Under the pieces are notes generated by a model. The model was not told the origin of the DNA. It was given only the letters and a program-made list of their open reading frames with translations, and ran no database searches. 64,000 nt of DNA from Desulfosporosinus meridiei DSM 13257. Its GTDB lineage: Bacteria > Bacillota > Desulfitobacteriia > Desulfitobacteriales > Desulfitobacteriaceae. The DNA is taken from assembly GCF_000231385.2 (NCBI RefSeq), contig NC_018515.1, positions 576,501 to 640,500 on the forward strand. The letters run 5' to 3'. The translations under genes and the position numbers were made by a program. Of the stretch, positions 18,027-25,669 are shown in pieces (position 1 is the stretch's first letter; every line of letters begins with the position of its first letter).

Positions 18027-18557
18027 CTACCACCCTCTAGAATAGTCCTTGAAGCAGTCCAGGCACACTTTTTTGCTGTCATTCATGCGCAGCTTGTGCT
18101 CGGGAACCCCTTCTCCGCAATTCTCACAAATTACGGTAGTAAAGAGTCTGGCCTTTTCGGGTAACTCAAAGGACGGCTTGGAGAAGTTAAAAAGTTCTTC
18201 AGCAGGTGAGTTTAGAAGATATTCTTGACGTTGCTGGCGATCCATTTCTTCATTTAAAGGCTTTACTATCATTCTCAGGCTTTCGCCATTGGAGCGGTTA
18301 AAAAAGCTGAAGGCCATTTTGCCTGTGCCTTTGTACAAAAGATTCCCTTTACCAAAAGTACAGCCGGTGATCACCTGTACAGCATCAACTCCGCAAGCAT
18401 CGTTTTCAGTGACGCAGACAATTTCTTCATCCGCAGAAAACCGAATCCCCAGCTTCTTAATGGCGGCTTCGCAAGCTTTGTAGCCGATTGCCAGCCCTGG
18501 GCACTCATGCCCGTGAAATTCTACTGCTCTTTCCCACTGTGTTTGGACTCTGCACAT
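18027..18557 (-). CDS. FmdE family protein (formylmethanofuran dehydrogenase subunit E-like)
   Basis: This 176-residue protein has the FmdE start 'FHGHECPGLAIGYKACEAAI', including the conserved His and Cys, then 'VTENDACGVDAVQVITGCT' and 'FGKGNLL'. A C-terminal zinc ribbon follows with 'CENCGEG' and 'CLDCF'. FmdE proteins bind metal and are linked to molybdenum/tungsten enzymes, but in non-methanogens the function is open. It is the first gene of an operon with the methyltransferase. Its leader carries an ATGGAGGT-type terminator (18594-18650). Confidence 0.88.
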   Translation of the reverse strand: MCRVQTQWERAVEFHGHECPGLAIGYKACEAAIKKLGIRFSADEEIVCVTENDACGVDAVQVITGCTFGKGNLLYKGTGKMAFSFFNRSNGESLRMIVKPLNEEMDRQQRQEYLLNSPAEELFNFSKPSFELPEKARLFTTVICENCGEGVPEHKLRMNDSKKVCLDCFKDYSRGW

Positions 18558-18593
18558 AAATTTAATCCCCCTTTTTCATATTAAATTTCATAA

Positions 18594-18650
18594 TAAAAAA
18601 GACCAAGGGAAAACTGACCTATCCAAGTCAGACCTCCATGGTCTTCACCA
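18594..18650 (-). terminator. ATGGAGGT-type leader terminator hairpin, copy 3
   Basis: On the minus strand: AAGACCATGGAGGTCTGACT, a short loop, then GGTCAGTTTTCCCTTGGTC and a T tract. Just upstream on the same strand lies CATGAAGGTGTTGGTGAAG, a partial copy of the 5' arm. It sits 37 bases before fmdE. It is probably an attenuator. Confidence 0.65.
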
Positions 18651-18685
18651 ACACCTTCATGAATGGGTGTACTTATGATAAAAAT

Positions 18686-18720
18686 TAGTATTCTACAAGA
18701 TCCTTTGAATTCCTGCCGGA
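18686..18720 (-). promoter_or_regulatory. GCAGGAATT…GTAGAAT box
   Basis: The minus strand reads GGCAGGAATTCAAAGGATC, then TTGTAGAATACTAAT. Similar boxes lie at 42624, 44569, 44940, 48451 (minus), 48780 and 48936, mostly upstream of the ATGGAGGT-type terminators. The function is unknown to me. Confidence 0.4.
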
Positions 18721-18895
18721 AATTTTCAAAATAATTAAAACGATCAATAGAGGAAAGGCAGTATTACATAAAAATGTTTTTCTGAGAAGATATTTTGGGC
18801 TATACATTTTTTGCTATTTCATGGTAAGATGAAATTACTGGAAGCTGACGCGGAAAGGATTAATACCGTAATGCAAACTCATGAAGGGGATGCAA

Positions 18896-18944
18896 GACCA
18901 TGGAGGTTTGGCTCAGTAGAGTCTGCTTGGTGGTCTTTTATTGT
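18896..18944 (+). terminator. ATGGAGGT-type leader terminator hairpin, copy 4
   Basis: AAGACCATGGAGGTTTGGCT, loop, GAGTCTGCTTGGTGGTCTTTT. It is preceded by CATGAAGGGGATGC, as in copies 3 and 9. It lies 83 bases before the DUF3842 gene. About 50 bases further upstream, GAAGCTGACGCGG at 18841 resembles one element of a cobalamin riboswitch, but the rest is missing. Confidence 0.6.
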
Positions 18945-19026
18945 GTTAAAGGGCAGCAAAACCCTAAGGGCAGATGCCTGAAGGCGTACACCTCCCCAAA
19001 AATTTGGAGCAAAAAATGAGGAGAGT

Positions 19027-19443
19027 ATGATGCGGATAGCAGTTATTGACGGACAGGGCGGAGGTATTGGCAAACATATTGTGGAGCAGCTGCGCAAGCG
19101 ATTCCCTGAACTTAATATTCTGGCCCTGGGAACAAATGCTCTTGCTACGGGTGCAATGGTGCGGGCAGGAGCTACAGAAGGGGCTTCCGGGGAGTCGGCC
19201 ATTTGCTACAATGCAGATCGGGTAGACATTATTGTTGGATCTATAGGAATCATGTTGGTCTACGGAATGTTGGGAGAAATAACCTCCGGCATAGCTGCGG
19301 CTCTTTCTGCCAGCCAAGCAGAAAAGTTACTGCTGCCCATCCAACGCGGAAGCATTCAGCTGGTGGGCATACCCCGCAGCCCTCTCCCTCACCAGATAGA
19401 AGCTTTGGTGAACGAGGTGGAGGAACGAATGAGTACCAAATAG
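19027..19443 (+). CDS. DUF3842 family protein
   Basis: This 138-residue protein begins 'MMRIAVIDGQGGGIGKHIVE' with a Rossmann-like glycine-rich loop and continues 'ALGTNALATGAMVRAGA' and 'VDIIVGSIGIMLVYGMLGEI'. This matches DUF3842, a family of unknown function common in Clostridia. ATG 19027 and ATG 19030 are both possible behind GAGGAGAG. It follows an ATGGAGGT-type leader. The next feature is a cobalamin riboswitch belonging to the following gene. Confidence 0.85.
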   Translation: MMRIAVIDGQGGGIGKHIVEQLRKRFPELNILALGTNALATGAMVRAGATEGASGESAICYNADRVDIIVGSIGIMLVYGMLGEITSGIAAALSASQAEKLLLPIQRGSIQLVGIPRSPLPHQIEALVNEVEERMSTK

Positions 19444-19529
19444 TAAAGGAGTATAGAGGCTTCAGTCTATACAGAATCTTCTGTTTTGTGGTAATATAGA
19501 CAAAATAATACTGGAATAAGTGATTCTTT

Positions 19530-19690
19530 CCTGAAGGAAGGAATTGAAAAGGGAAGTCAGTAGAAGCTGACGCGGTGCCCGCCACTGTATGAGGGAGTTT
19601 TCTCACCTGTGTCACCGGAAATGTTTCCGGGAAGACGTGAGCAGACGATGATCTTGAGCCAGGAGACCTGCTTAAGCCAGGGTTAAAACT
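19530..19690 (+). promoter_or_regulatory. Cobalamin riboswitch (R1)
   Basis: Typical elements in order: GGGAAGTCAGTAGAAGCTGA, CGCGGTGCCCGCCACTGTA, GGGAAGACGTGAGCAGACGA, and the B12 box-like GAGCCAGGAGACCTGC at about 19658. An expression platform with a terminator follows at 19755-19793. The controlled gene is the methyltransferase at 19909. Confidence 0.92.
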
Positions 19691-19754
19691 ACCTTACGGG
19701 GTGTTAGGGGGGTGGACTTTGTTTTCGGGTTACTGTAAGTACCTGATGCAGGTT

Positions 19755-19793
19755 AAGCTTTTTACCCTTTCAGGGAGGTAGAGAGCTTTTTTT
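19755..19793 (+). terminator. Riboswitch expression-platform terminator
   Basis: AAGCTTTTTACC pairs, with G-U wobbles, to GGTAGAGAGCTT, followed by TTTTT. It lies between riboswitch R1 and the methyltransferase gene. Confidence 0.75.
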
Positions 19794-19908
19794 ATTGTTC
19801 TTCAAACTAAACTTCGCGACTTGTCATTTTTAATTTAATTGATGACTCTCCTCTGAGGCGGGGAGGATCTCAAGCAGACCTATGATTTGAAGAAACGGAG
19901 TGAAAGCA

Positions 19909-20655
19909 ATGGACATGCAAAATAGGATTGAAAAATATTGGGAGGGGGAAGCCTCCCGCTACAGTGAAGGAATATGGCAAGAGGTGAACAGCTTTAAGAA
20001 ACTAGCCTGGTCAGATTTGCTTGAGCACTATAGACCGGCGGGTAATCCCCTAAGAGTGCTGGATATCGGCACCGGACCAGGTTTTTTTACTCTCCTGACG
20101 GCGGAAATGGGGTTTAATGTAACGGCTGTAGACTGTTCCCAAAACATGCTGCTGGAAGCGCAGAAGAATCTGGAACAGTTGGGTTTGCATGCAGAATTCC
20201 TGGTCATGGATTCTCATACGCTTCCGTTTGCCGATAATACCTTTGATCTGATTCTTTGCCGAAATCTGACGTGGACTCTTTATGATCCTCAGACTGCCTA
20301 CAGAGAATGGTATAGGGTTCTCAAGCGTAGAGGGAGGTTGCTGGTTTTCGATGCCAATTGGAGCTTGCGCTTGCACGACCCCGAACGACAGGCTAGCTAC
20401 CTGGAAGACATGGCTGAGGCTGAACGGAGAGGGATTCATCGCCCAGGACATGTTGACCCGCAAGAAGGGGAGCGGATAGCCAAAGATCTCTTCCTAAGTT
20501 CCCGCCTGCGTCCTCACTGGGATGTAGGTGCTTTGCTTGAAGTGGGATTCAAAGAAATTTTTATTAACACAAACATTTCCGACAAGGTTTGGAATGAGGA
20601 CGACAAGGTTGTGTATAGGTCTACCCCTCTGTTTTTAGTCGGTGGAGAAAAATAA
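19909..20655 (+). CDS. SAM-dependent methyltransferase under cobalamin riboswitch control
   Basis: This 248-residue methyltransferase (ATG 19909; GTG 19900 is in frame too) has the SAM motif 'VLDIGTGPGFFTLLTAEMG' near residue 50, 'VTAVDCSQNMLLEAQKN' and 'LPFADNTFDLILCRNLTWTL'. This is the UbiE/MenG-like fold. It is the only gene between cobalamin riboswitch R1 and the terminator at 20715, so it should be made when cobalamin is scarce. A role in corrinoid synthesis or salvage is an inference; it is not a recognised cob/cbi methyltransferase. The gene has normal length and motifs. Confidence 0.82.
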   Translation: MDMQNRIEKYWEGEASRYSEGIWQEVNSFKKLAWSDLLEHYRPAGNPLRVLDIGTGPGFFTLLTAEMGFNVTAVDCSQNMLLEAQKNLEQLGLHAEFLVMDSHTLPFADNTFDLILCRNLTWTLYDPQTAYREWYRVLKRRGRLLVFDANWSLRLHDPERQASYLEDMAEAERRGIHRPGHVDPQEGERIAKDLFLSSRLRPHWDVGALLEVGFKEIFINTNISDKVWNEDDKVVYRSTPLFLVGGEK

Positions 20656-20714
20656 ACCCTCTTCGCAATAATCCTTGCAGCCTGCAAATCCAAAGAAATA
20701 GTTCCTGGAAAAGA

Positions 20715-20748
20715 AAAGACCCATGGTTTTTACTGTGGGTCTTTTTAA
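20715..20748 (+). terminator. Intrinsic terminator
   Basis: AAAAGACCCA and TGGGTCTTTTT pair around a TGGTTTTTACTG loop, downstream of the methyltransferase. Confidence 0.8.
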
Positions 20749-20964
20749 ATACTGATCAGAAAGTATAACTTGCGTTGCATACTTTCAGCAGCATAACTGC
20801 AACTAAGGCTTCCGCCTGTGTCCGAGGACTGCAAGGAGGTTAATTCGTGCAAAGACAGTGTCTTTGGGCGCAAGCCAAGTTTTGTATATCAGCAAAACTC
20901 CGCAAGGATGGAAAAGTCAATCAAAGGTTGCTTTGCTATAATGTAGCTGTGAGGTGGTAAAAGC

Positions 20965-21843
20965 ATGAACTACAAAACGGATATGGAACGATGCCTCAAC
21001 TACATCGAGGCTCATATCTGTGAGGACATCTCGCCACGCCGGCTGGCTGAGTTGCTGGGGTATTCATTTTACCACTTTTGCCACGTTTTCCGAGTTTGCA
21101 ATGATATGCCTGTAGGTGAATACTTACGCAAAAGGCGTTTGCAAAAAGCGCTGGAAGCGCTTGACAATGGGGAACAGATCACCAATATTGCTTTGGCCTT
21201 AGGCTTTGAGACGCCCTCCGGATTTTCCAAAGCCTTTCGCCGGGAATTTGGCATGAGCGCAAGCACATACCGCAGGTCCAAGGGCCAGAGGATAAAAGGT
21301 AACAAGAAAGGGGAAAAAGACATGCAGGTAACCATAGCCCAAAAAGACGGGTTTAAGGCAGTAGGCTATTCCATAGCACCGAGAGAAGGGAATAAGGCAG
21401 AGCTCATTAAATTGGGAGCTTATTGGTTAGGTTCCGATTTTTCCTCAGTAAGTTATGAGGATTACGACAAACTGGCTGGAGGTGGAGCCGATCAGATCGG
21501 CATGTGGTTTCATCCTGAAGAGAAAGACGGTGATCTTTCCTACTTCTTCGGGCCGGTGGTGGATAATTTTGATTTTGTCCCCCAGGGTATGGTGACTGTG
21601 GAAGTTCCGAGTGCGGAGTATGCCGTATTTACCACTGATCCTGCTGATTTGGCCAACGATAAGCAAGCTTTTGCCGAGGTAATCCAAAGGACATTGAGAT
21701 ATGTTTTCGAAGAGTGGTTTGAAAAAAGTGACTATAGTTTTGATCAAACAAAGTATGCCTTTGAGTTCTATACAAATAGAAACGGGGGCATGGATTCCAA
21801 TCAGGCTGTAGCCGATATTTATATCCCCATCAAGAAAAAATAA
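20965..21843 (+). CDS. AraC-family regulator with GyrI-like effector-binding domain
   Basis: This 292-residue regulator has two AraC-type helix-turn-helix motifs in residues 1-105 ('LAELLGYSFYHFCHVFRVC' and 'ITNIALALGFETPSGFSKAF'). A linker and a GyrI/SbmC-like small-molecule-binding domain follow from about residue 113 to the end. The order is that of Rob/SoxS-like multidrug or lipophilic-ligand sensors. ATG 20965 follows GAGGTGG. A palindrome CAAAGACAGTGTCTTTG lies about 100 bases upstream and may be its operator. No obvious target operon is adjacent. Confidence 0.88.
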   Translation: MNYKTDMERCLNYIEAHICEDISPRRLAELLGYSFYHFCHVFRVCNDMPVGEYLRKRRLQKALEALDNGEQITNIALALGFETPSGFSKAFRREFGMSASTYRRSKGQRIKGNKKGEKDMQVTIAQKDGFKAVGYSIAPREGNKAELIKLGAYWLGSDFSSVSYEDYDKLAGGGADQIGMWFHPEEKDGDLSYFFGPVVDNFDFVPQGMVTVEVPSAEYAVFTTDPADLANDKQAFAEVIQRTLRYVFEEWFEKSDYSFDQTKYAFEFYTNRNGGMDSNQAVADIYIPIKKK

Positions 21844-21852
21844 ATTAGTTGC

Positions 21853-22029
21853 TTCGAGGCACAGATTCGTGTTGGCAAAGGATTGGTTGCCAGCCAAGCC
21901 TTCACCATCCGAAACCCGCTGGCGTATGCTGTAAGTAAAGGAATTAAAAAGGTGGGAATCAAAATCTACGACTTCAGCATGGAACCTACCCCCCTTGACA
22001 TCTTGGCTGAGACTAATAAAGTTAAATAA
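21853..22029 (+). pseudogene. Unidentified C-terminal gene fragment
   Basis: Just after the AraC stop and in the same frame, 59 codons read 'FEAQIRVGKGLVASQAFTIR', then 'NPLAYAVSKGIKKVGIKIYD' and end 'LDILAETNKVK'. No start codon or ribosome binding site precedes it. The peptide looks like real protein, so it is probably the 3' end of a lost gene. I do not recognise the family. Confidence 0.35.
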
Positions 22030-22089
22030 GAGACTTTCTGAATTCATGCATACCTCTGCCATGGAAATCGGCAGGCCCTTGAAGGAACT

Positions 22090-22123
22090 AGGTCAAATTC
22101 GCCGACGTCGGCGAATTTGACCT
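22090..22123. repeat. 34-bp perfect palindrome
   Basis: AGGTCAAATTCGCCGAC is followed directly by its exact reverse complement, with no spacer. It lies 54 bases before the lysR start. It could be an operator, a terminator-like hairpin or a recombination site. Confidence 0.7.
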
Positions 22124-22176
22124 GCTACGTGAAGGAGAAATGCAGAAATTTTTCATAACAAAGGCAGGATACAAAA

Positions 22177-23100
22177 ATGACTCTCCAGCAATTAAAGTAT
22201 ATGATTGAAGTTGTTAACTGCGGCTCTATTAACGAGGCGGCAAAAAGGCTGTATATTACCCAGCCGAGTTTGTCCAGTGCCGTCAAAGAACTGGAAGCAG
22301 AAATCGGTGTTGAGCTTTTTATCCGTACTTCCAAAGGAATTACTTTATCCGTGGATGGTGCCGAGTTTCTTGGCTATGCCCGGCAGGTGGTGGAGCAGGC
22401 GGGACTGCTGGAACAGCGTTACTTGAATAAAAAACCTTCCCGTCAGCTTTGCTCCATCTCTACCCAGCATTATGCCTTTGCCGTCAATGCCTTTGTCAAT
22501 CTCATCAAGAACAGCGGTGCGGATGAATATGAATTTACTCTGCGGGAAACCCGAACCCATGAAATAATTGAGGATGTCAAAAATCTGCGCAGCGAAATTG
22601 GAATCTTATATCGAAACTCCTTTAACCGCAAGGTTCTTGACAAGCTGCTGCGGGAAAACCGCCTGGATTTTCATCCCCTTTTCACAGCCCAACCCCATAT
22701 TTTTATCAGCACCCAAAATCCCCTTGCCGGGAGAAAAGCCGTAACCTTGGCTGATCTGGAAGACTACCCCTGCTTGTCTTTTGAACAAGGGGAATTTAAC
22801 TCCTTTTATTATTCGGAAGAGATTTTAAGTACAGTCTTTCATAAAAAAAGTATTCATGTCAGCGACCGGGCAACCTTGTTCAATCTTTTAATTGGCCTGA
22901 ATGGCTATACCATATCTACCGGAATTGTCAGCGCAGATTTAAATGGCGACAATATTACAGCGGTGCCGCTCCAGGTTGATGAATCTATTCAAGTGGGCTG
23001 GATTGCTAACCATCAGATCCGGCTCAGCAATCAGGCCAGTGCCTATTTGCAGGAGTTAAGGTCTGTGCTTGAGGAATACGGGCTTCAGTTGCAGGAATAA
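22177..23100 (+). CDS. LysR-family transcriptional regulator
   Basis: This 307-residue protein starts 'MTLQQLKYMIEVVNCGSINEAAKRLYITQPSLSS' (winged HTH, residues 1-60; given here only as a landmark of 'INEAAKRLYITQPSLSSAV') and continues into a LysR substrate-binding domain from about residue 90. The MetE-like gene lies 105 bases downstream on the same strand, with repeated CTATAG motifs in the gap. LysR proteins next to methionine synthases are typically MetR-like activators. That role is inferred. ATG 22177 has no strong ribosome binding site. Confidence 0.88.
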   Translation: MTLQQLKYMIEVVNCGSINEAAKRLYITQPSLSSAVKELEAEIGVELFIRTSKGITLSVDGAEFLGYARQVVEQAGLLEQRYLNKKPSRQLCSISTQHYAFAVNAFVNLIKNSGADEYEFTLRETRTHEIIEDVKNLRSEIGILYRNSFNRKVLDKLLRENRLDFHPLFTAQPHIFISTQNPLAGRKAVTLADLEDYPCLSFEQGEFNSFYYSEEILSTVFHKKSIHVSDRATLFNLLIGLNGYTISTGIVSADLNGDNITAVPLQVDESIQVGWIANHQIRLSNQASAYLQELRSVLEEYGLQLQE

Positions 23101-23140
23101 CTATAGATTCAAACTATAGATCACTATAAGTTTTAAGTGT
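23101..23140. promoter_or_regulatory. Possible LysR operator region
   Basis: CTATAGATTCAAACTATAG, then ATCACTATAAG, gives three spaced copies of an (A)CTATA half-site between lysR and the MetE-like gene. This arrangement suits a LysR regulator. Confidence 0.35.
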
Positions 23141-23205
23141 TACCCTATAGGTCTTTCTCCATGCTAAACTGAAAACAACTTTTAGAATAGTAAGGAGAAT
23201 GAAAC

Positions 23206-24345
23206 ATGAGTAGTACCTTTGCAAACACCACTAAGAAGACAAGGGCGCCTTTCCGTTTTGATATGGTGGGAAGTTTTCTGCGCCCCCAGGCCATCAAAGA
23301 GGCGAGAGAACAATTAGCAGCTGGAGCCATTACCGCTGAGGAGCTCACCCGAGTGGAAGATGAGGAAATCCGCAAGCTTGTGGCTAAGCAAAAAGAAATA
23401 GGCTTAAAGGCTGTGACAGACGGAGAATTCCGCCGCAGCTATTGGCATCTGGATTTCTTTTGGGGCTTTGACGGTGTGGAGCATGTGATGATGCAGCATG
23501 GTTATTTCTTTCACGGAGAAGAAACCCGAGCAGATTCGGCACGGATATCCGGGAAGATTCGTTTTTCCAACCATCCTTTTTTGGCTCATTACAGCTTTTT
23601 AAAGCAGCTCGCCGGGGATGAAGTCATTGCCCGCCAAACCATCCCCGCTCCCGCCCAGTTTTTTGCGGAACTTGTGCGGGGAGAAAATGAACAGGAAATA
23701 GGGAAATGTTATCCGGACCGGAATGAACTCTATAAGGATATTTCCACCGCCTATCGCCAGGCCATTCTGGCCTTTTATGAACTGGGCTGCCGGAATATCC
23801 AACTGGATGACTGCACCTGGGGCATGCTCTGTGATAAAACCTTCTGGTCAACCATGGTGGGGGAAGGGTATGATGTTCAGGAACTTCAAAATCTTTACCT
23901 CCGGCTGAATAATGAGGCCCTTAGGGATCTGCCGGCGGATCTGACAGTAACCACCCATGTCTGCCGCGGCAACTACCATTCCACCTGGGCGACTTCCGGC
24001 GGCTATGATCCCGTAGCTCCAACCCTGCTTGGCCTGGAACAGGTCTCCGCTTATTATCTGGAATATGATACGGAGCGGGCCGGCGATTTTGCCCCGCTAA
24101 AAGAAGTTTCCGGTGATAAGCAGGTGGTTCTGGGGCTGGTCTCCTCAAAAACCGGACAACTGGAGGATAAGGAGCAGATCATTGCCCGCATTCAGGAAGC
24201 GGCCCGGTATATTCCCGCCGACCGTCTGTGCTTAAGTCCCCAGTGCGGCTTTGCCTCCACTGAGGAAGGTAATATTCTGAGCGAAGAGGAGCAATGGGCG
24301 AAACTTATCTTGGTTAAGGAAATTGCCGAGGAAGTTTGGAAGTAA
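23206..24345 (+). CDS. MetE-like cobalamin-independent methyltransferase (YxjG/YxjH type)
   Basis: This 379-residue protein corresponds to the C-terminal catalytic barrel of cobalamin-independent methionine synthase. It starts 'RFDMVGSFLRPQAIKEAR' and includes 'KAVTDGEFRRSYWHLDFFWG', 'IQLDDCTWGML', 'THVCRGNYHSTW' (zinc-ligand His and Cys) and 'LSPQCGFAST'. The length fits the single-domain YxjG/YxjH group, which is thought to use methyl donors other than the usual folate. ATG 23206 follows AAGGAG. A LysR gene precedes it. Near several cobalamin riboswitches it offers a B12-independent methyl-transfer route. Confidence 0.88.
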   Translation: MSSTFANTTKKTRAPFRFDMVGSFLRPQAIKEAREQLAAGAITAEELTRVEDEEIRKLVAKQKEIGLKAVTDGEFRRSYWHLDFFWGFDGVEHVMMQHGYFFHGEETRADSARISGKIRFSNHPFLAHYSFLKQLAGDEVIARQTIPAPAQFFAELVRGENEQEIGKCYPDRNELYKDISTAYRQAILAFYELGCRNIQLDDCTWGMLCDKTFWSTMVGEGYDVQELQNLYLRLNNEALRDLPADLTVTTHVCRGNYHSTWATSGGYDPVAPTLLGLEQVSAYYLEYDTERAGDFAPLKEVSGDKQVVLGLVSSKTGQLEDKEQIIARIQEAARYIPADRLCLSPQCGFASTEEGNILSEEEQWAKLILVKEIAEEVWK

Positions 24346-24409
24346 GAGGGGTAGAGTATACAGACATCAGTTGCAGCAACAAGGGCTGAAGCTTCGTACT
24401 ATGTAATCT

Positions 24410-24442
24410 AAAAAGCCGTCACTGGGTGTGGCGGCTTTTTTA
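24410..24442 (+). terminator. Intrinsic terminator
   Basis: AAAAGCCGtC and GGCGGCTTTTTT form a stem around CACTGGGTGT, 65 bases after the MetE-like gene. Confidence 0.8.
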
Positions 24443-24529
24443 AAACGGTCAGAGGTACTAATCGTATAATTACATAGTTTCCTTCTATATAATAATGAAG
24501 CTGTTTCTAGCTGACCTGCCGCTTGCAAT

Positions 24530-24735
24530 CCAAACCAGCGTCACTTATGGCACTGGTTTTATTTTCTGGAAGACGTAAGCAGATGATGATCTTGAGCTAG
24601 GAGACCTACTTAAGCCAACGATCCGATAACCTAGGGATGATAGGAGGTGTTTTGACCTTTGTTTTTGGGATTACTGTAGTACCTAAAAATGGTTAAGCTT
24701 TTTACGCTTCAATGTGGTAAAAAGCTTTTTTATTT
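24530..24735 (+). pseudogene. Decayed cobalamin riboswitch (R2) with intact terminator
   Basis: The right half of a cobalamin riboswitch is readable: GGAAGACGTAAGCAGATGA, then GATCTTGAGCTAGGAGACC. It closely follows R1 at 19530. The left half, including the conserved CGCGG...CGCCACTGTA segment, is missing or unrecognisable, and the B12 box has changed (GAGCTAGGAGACCTAC). The terminator at 24695-24733 (AAGCTTTTTAC/GTAAAAAGCTT) is perfect. No gene follows before the next riboswitch. Confidence 0.6.
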
Positions 24736-24864
24736 CGGTTTTACTATCAATGGCTTCGGATTCCTGGGCAAGTTTGTTTGCCGCGGGCAGAAGCGGGTGC
24801 AGCTGCGTCAGGAATCGACAGTTTTATAACGACGGGATTCTCTCTATTTAGTCAAAATATTCTG

Positions 24865-24891
24865 TTGACTCAAGCTGTTAATTGGTATAAT
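24865..24891 (+). promoter_or_regulatory. Putative sigma-A promoter of the tandem riboswitch transcript
   Basis: TTGACT and TATAAT are separated by 15 bases (16 if GTTGAC is used), about 45 bases before riboswitch R3. The spacing is short but both boxes are near consensus. Confidence 0.5.
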
Positions 24892-24934
24892 GTAGGTGAT
24901 AATCAAGAGTCGAAAATTTAACTCAACTTAATAT

Positions 24935-25110
24935 GTTGAATATGGTTGCTTAAAGCATCAAAATGGGAACACTGGTGAAAATCCAGGACAGCCCCGCTAC
25001 TGTATGAATGACGAATCCCTTATAAGAATCCACTGGGTAAGCCCGGGAAGGCAAGGGAGGAGGATGATTTCGAGTCAGGAGACCTGCCATGTTCAAAAGT
25101 CACAACTCTT
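24935..25110 (+). promoter_or_regulatory. Cobalamin riboswitch, first of a tandem pair (R3)
   Basis: Conserved elements are ACAGCCCCGCTACTGTATGA, CCACTGGGTAAGCCCGGGAA, GGAGGATGATTTCGAGTCAG and GAGACCTGCC. An own terminator follows (25183-25209). About 100 bases are nearly identical to R4, pointing to a recent duplication. Confidence 0.92.
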
Positions 25111-25182
25111 TCGGGGGAAGGTAAGTGTGGTAAATTAGAGTAATAGATGCGGACATCTTACTTTAGCGTGTCATGTTTGCGA

Positions 25183-25209
25183 AGGGCCGAAAGAATCGGC
25201 TCTTTTTTT
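25183..25209 (+). terminator. Terminator of riboswitch R3
   Basis: AGGGCCGA, loop AAGAA, TCGGCTCT, then T7. It separates R3 from R4 so that each riboswitch has its own expression platform. Confidence 0.75.
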
Positions 25210-25314
25210 GTGCTCAGAAAGTACGGTTTGCAGTGTCTTCTGGCGCTATAAGATTGAGGTGAGGCGAATAACAAATTAAGCAAGGGACAAGCTCTAAAAA
25301 CTGAATAGCTGATT

Positions 25315-25490
25315 AGGGTTGCTGAAAAGCATTAATAAGGAATCCGGTGCGAAGCCGGAACAGCCCCGCTACTGTATGAAGGACGAATCCCTTATAAGAA
25401 TCCACTGGGTAAGCCCGGGAAGGCAAGGGAGGAGGATGACTTCGAGTCAGGAGACCTGCCCTGATCAGGATCATAAGTCTTTCGGGGGGA
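25315..25490 (+). promoter_or_regulatory. Cobalamin riboswitch, second of a tandem pair (R4)
   Basis: The same elements as R3: ACAGCCCCGCTACTGTATGA, CCACTGGGTAAGCCCGGGAA, GGAGGATGACTTCGAGTCAG and GAGACCTGCC. It precedes the terminator at 25589 and the DUF4430 gene at 25670. Small open frames across this segment are artefacts. Confidence 0.92.
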
Positions 25491-25588
25491 AGCAAGTGGA
25501 TCAACTTAGCTGTGGATGACAAGAACTAGGAGCAGGCTTTAGGCTACCTATTTTTATCGTCATCTTTACAGTGTGGTCACATTATCCC

Positions 25589-25615
25589 AGAACCGAAAAC
25601 ATCGGTTCTTTTTTA
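25589..25615 (+). terminator. Terminator of riboswitch R4
   Basis: AGAACCGA, loop, TCGGTTCT, T6. It lies 55 bases before the first DUF4430 gene. Confidence 0.8.
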
Positions 25616-25669
25616 TTGAGGCGGAAATTTCAGAGGGAAGAAAACAAATTAATTCGAAGGGGGATAGCC

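Noticed and set aside
18839-18870. Possible cobalamin riboswitch start (GAAGCTGACGCGG) before DUF3842
   Set aside because: Only one short element matches; the CGCCACTGTA segment and B12 box are absent.
19203-19615. Open frames on both strands over the 3' end of DUF3842 and the riboswitch
   Set aside because: They overlap a supported gene and riboswitch R1 and have no start signals.
21445-22062. 205-codon minus-strand open frame opposite the AraC-GyrI gene
   Set aside because: Antisense to a recognised regulator, with no ribosome binding site or family features.
25313-25522. Open frames on both strands across riboswitch R4
   Set aside because: The sequence is a cobalamin riboswitch; the same frame pattern exists in R3 and the bases are explained by RNA structure.
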